The notes below the pieces were generated by a model, which worked only from the letters and a program-made list of their open reading frames with translations, had not been told where the DNA came from and searched no databases. The position numbers were made by a program, and so were the translations under genes. From Lentisphaeria bacterium (GTDB lineage Bacteria > Verrucomicrobiota > Lentisphaeria > Oligosphaerales > Oligosphaeraceae), in assembly GCA_016287975.1 (NCBI GenBank), contig JAEEXV010000046.1, positions 1-15,631 on the forward strand: 15,631 bases of DNA, given 5' to 3'. How positions within the stretch are numbered: position 1 is the first letter of the stretch; each line of letters starts with the position of its first letter. Positions 15,199 through 15,631 of the stretch are shown here, piece after piece.

Positions 15199-15456
15199 TT
15201 CCCTTTCCTTTCAGCGCGATCATCAAGATGAACCGGGACTCGAGAGTTGCGCCAATGCTGTTCCTCGAACAGGATCGACGTGCTACCGACGCAAACAGAA
15301 ATTCCAAATTGCCCAGACGCACTCCATGGAGACTTCAAGCCATGGCGTAGAGCAACGATTGCAGAAACACCCACATAATCCCTGCAGAGGTTTCAATTTG
15401 GTTACGCGCTGTTCCCCATGAGGGTAGGCTATTGCCTGGTCAACGTCCCGAAAATG
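15199..15456. other. Upstream region of the low-GC hydrolase, no gene seen
   Basis: This 258-base stretch keeps the lower GC content of the hydrolase. It holds the hydrolase ribosome binding site and presumably its promoter, but no clear -35/-10 pair could be placed. Open frames crossing it are continuations of antisense frames and show no family features. Confidence 0.5.
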
Positions 15457-15572
15457 GTAGCCACGGCGTCCCGCCGTGGTCGCCCCGACTAGCGACGCAA
15501 TGAACGATTCCGCCGCCCAATTGCAAATCCTGTGTGGCTCACCCGACCGCCACGGCGGGACGCCGTGGCTAC
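15457..15572. repeat. REPIN-like element: 23-bp perfect inverted repeats flanking a 70-bp centre
   Basis: Bases 15457-15479 begin GTAGCCACGGCG and bases 15550-15572 are their exact reverse complement, ending CGCCGTGGCTAC. Each arm is itself a hairpin: CCACGGCG, three bases, CGCCGTGG. Two palindromic units in opposite orientation within about 120 bases match the plan of REP doublets (REPINs), which RAYT transposases are thought to move. A small non-autonomous inverted-repeat element is the other reading. No transposase is in the window. It sits at the edge of the low-GC segment. Confidence 0.75.
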
Positions 15573-15631
15573 GTCCGCTTCGTCAAGCGCACTTTCCCTC
15601 AGGCGGGGCGACAATGATCCCTTGTGAAGCA
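15573..15631. other. Window end, no feature seen
   Basis: These last 59 bases return to higher GC content. They are too short to judge, and any gene would continue past the window. Confidence 0.4.

Noticed and set aside
15056..15421. Small frames on both strands around the hydrolase start
   Set aside because: They are antisense or out of frame to a well-supported gene, or unsupported by start signals and motifs.

Overview
The window is about 15.6 kb of mostly very GC-rich DNA with nine protein genes of good support and one weaker small one. The gene families are a YejM-like membrane sulfatase-fold protein, a GH36-like protein next to an MFS transporter, an M28-like/AAC(3) fusion, a heparinase II/III-like protein and a NamZ-like (DUF1343) hydrolase. 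This mix suggests a polysaccharide- and peptidoglycan-handling bacterium with Gram-negative-type envelope genes. A member of the PVC group (Lentisphaerota or Verrucomicrobiota) would fit, but that is inference only: there is no rRNA or marker gene here.

Layout. 1-409 is gene-free and full of repeats, including a (GGGGGGATC)6 array. 410-2948 is a minus-strand unit: small protein, YejM-like five-TM sulfatase-fold protein, hotdog thioesterase. Diverging from it, 3001-6227 is a plus-strand pair, a GH36-like protein followed by an MFS transporter. 6241-6432 is a tandem array of a 53-bp unit. 6557-9299 holds the M28-like/AAC(3) fusion and a small lipoprotein. Convergent to these, 9314-13618 is a tightly coupled minus-strand pair, NamZ-like hydrolase then a secreted heparinase II/III-like protein. 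From about 13740 to 15430 the GC content drops sharply, and this stretch carries one alpha/beta hydrolase with a duplicated N-terminal domain. At 15457-15572 lies a 116-bp REPIN-like element with perfect 23-bp inverted ends.

How the genes may work together. The GH36-like protein and MFS transporter look like a sugar-handling operon, though the GH36-like protein seems to have lost both catalytic acid positions. NamZ and the heparinase-like protein are translationally close and probably act on aminosugar or uronate polymers or cell-wall sugars. The YejM-like protein and thioesterase point to envelope lipid handling. The strongest unusual points are the likely dead GH36-like protein, a transporter with an internal duplication of part of its C-terminal half, the peptidase-fold/acetyltransferase fusion, and the low-GC hydrolase with its repeated unknown domain.
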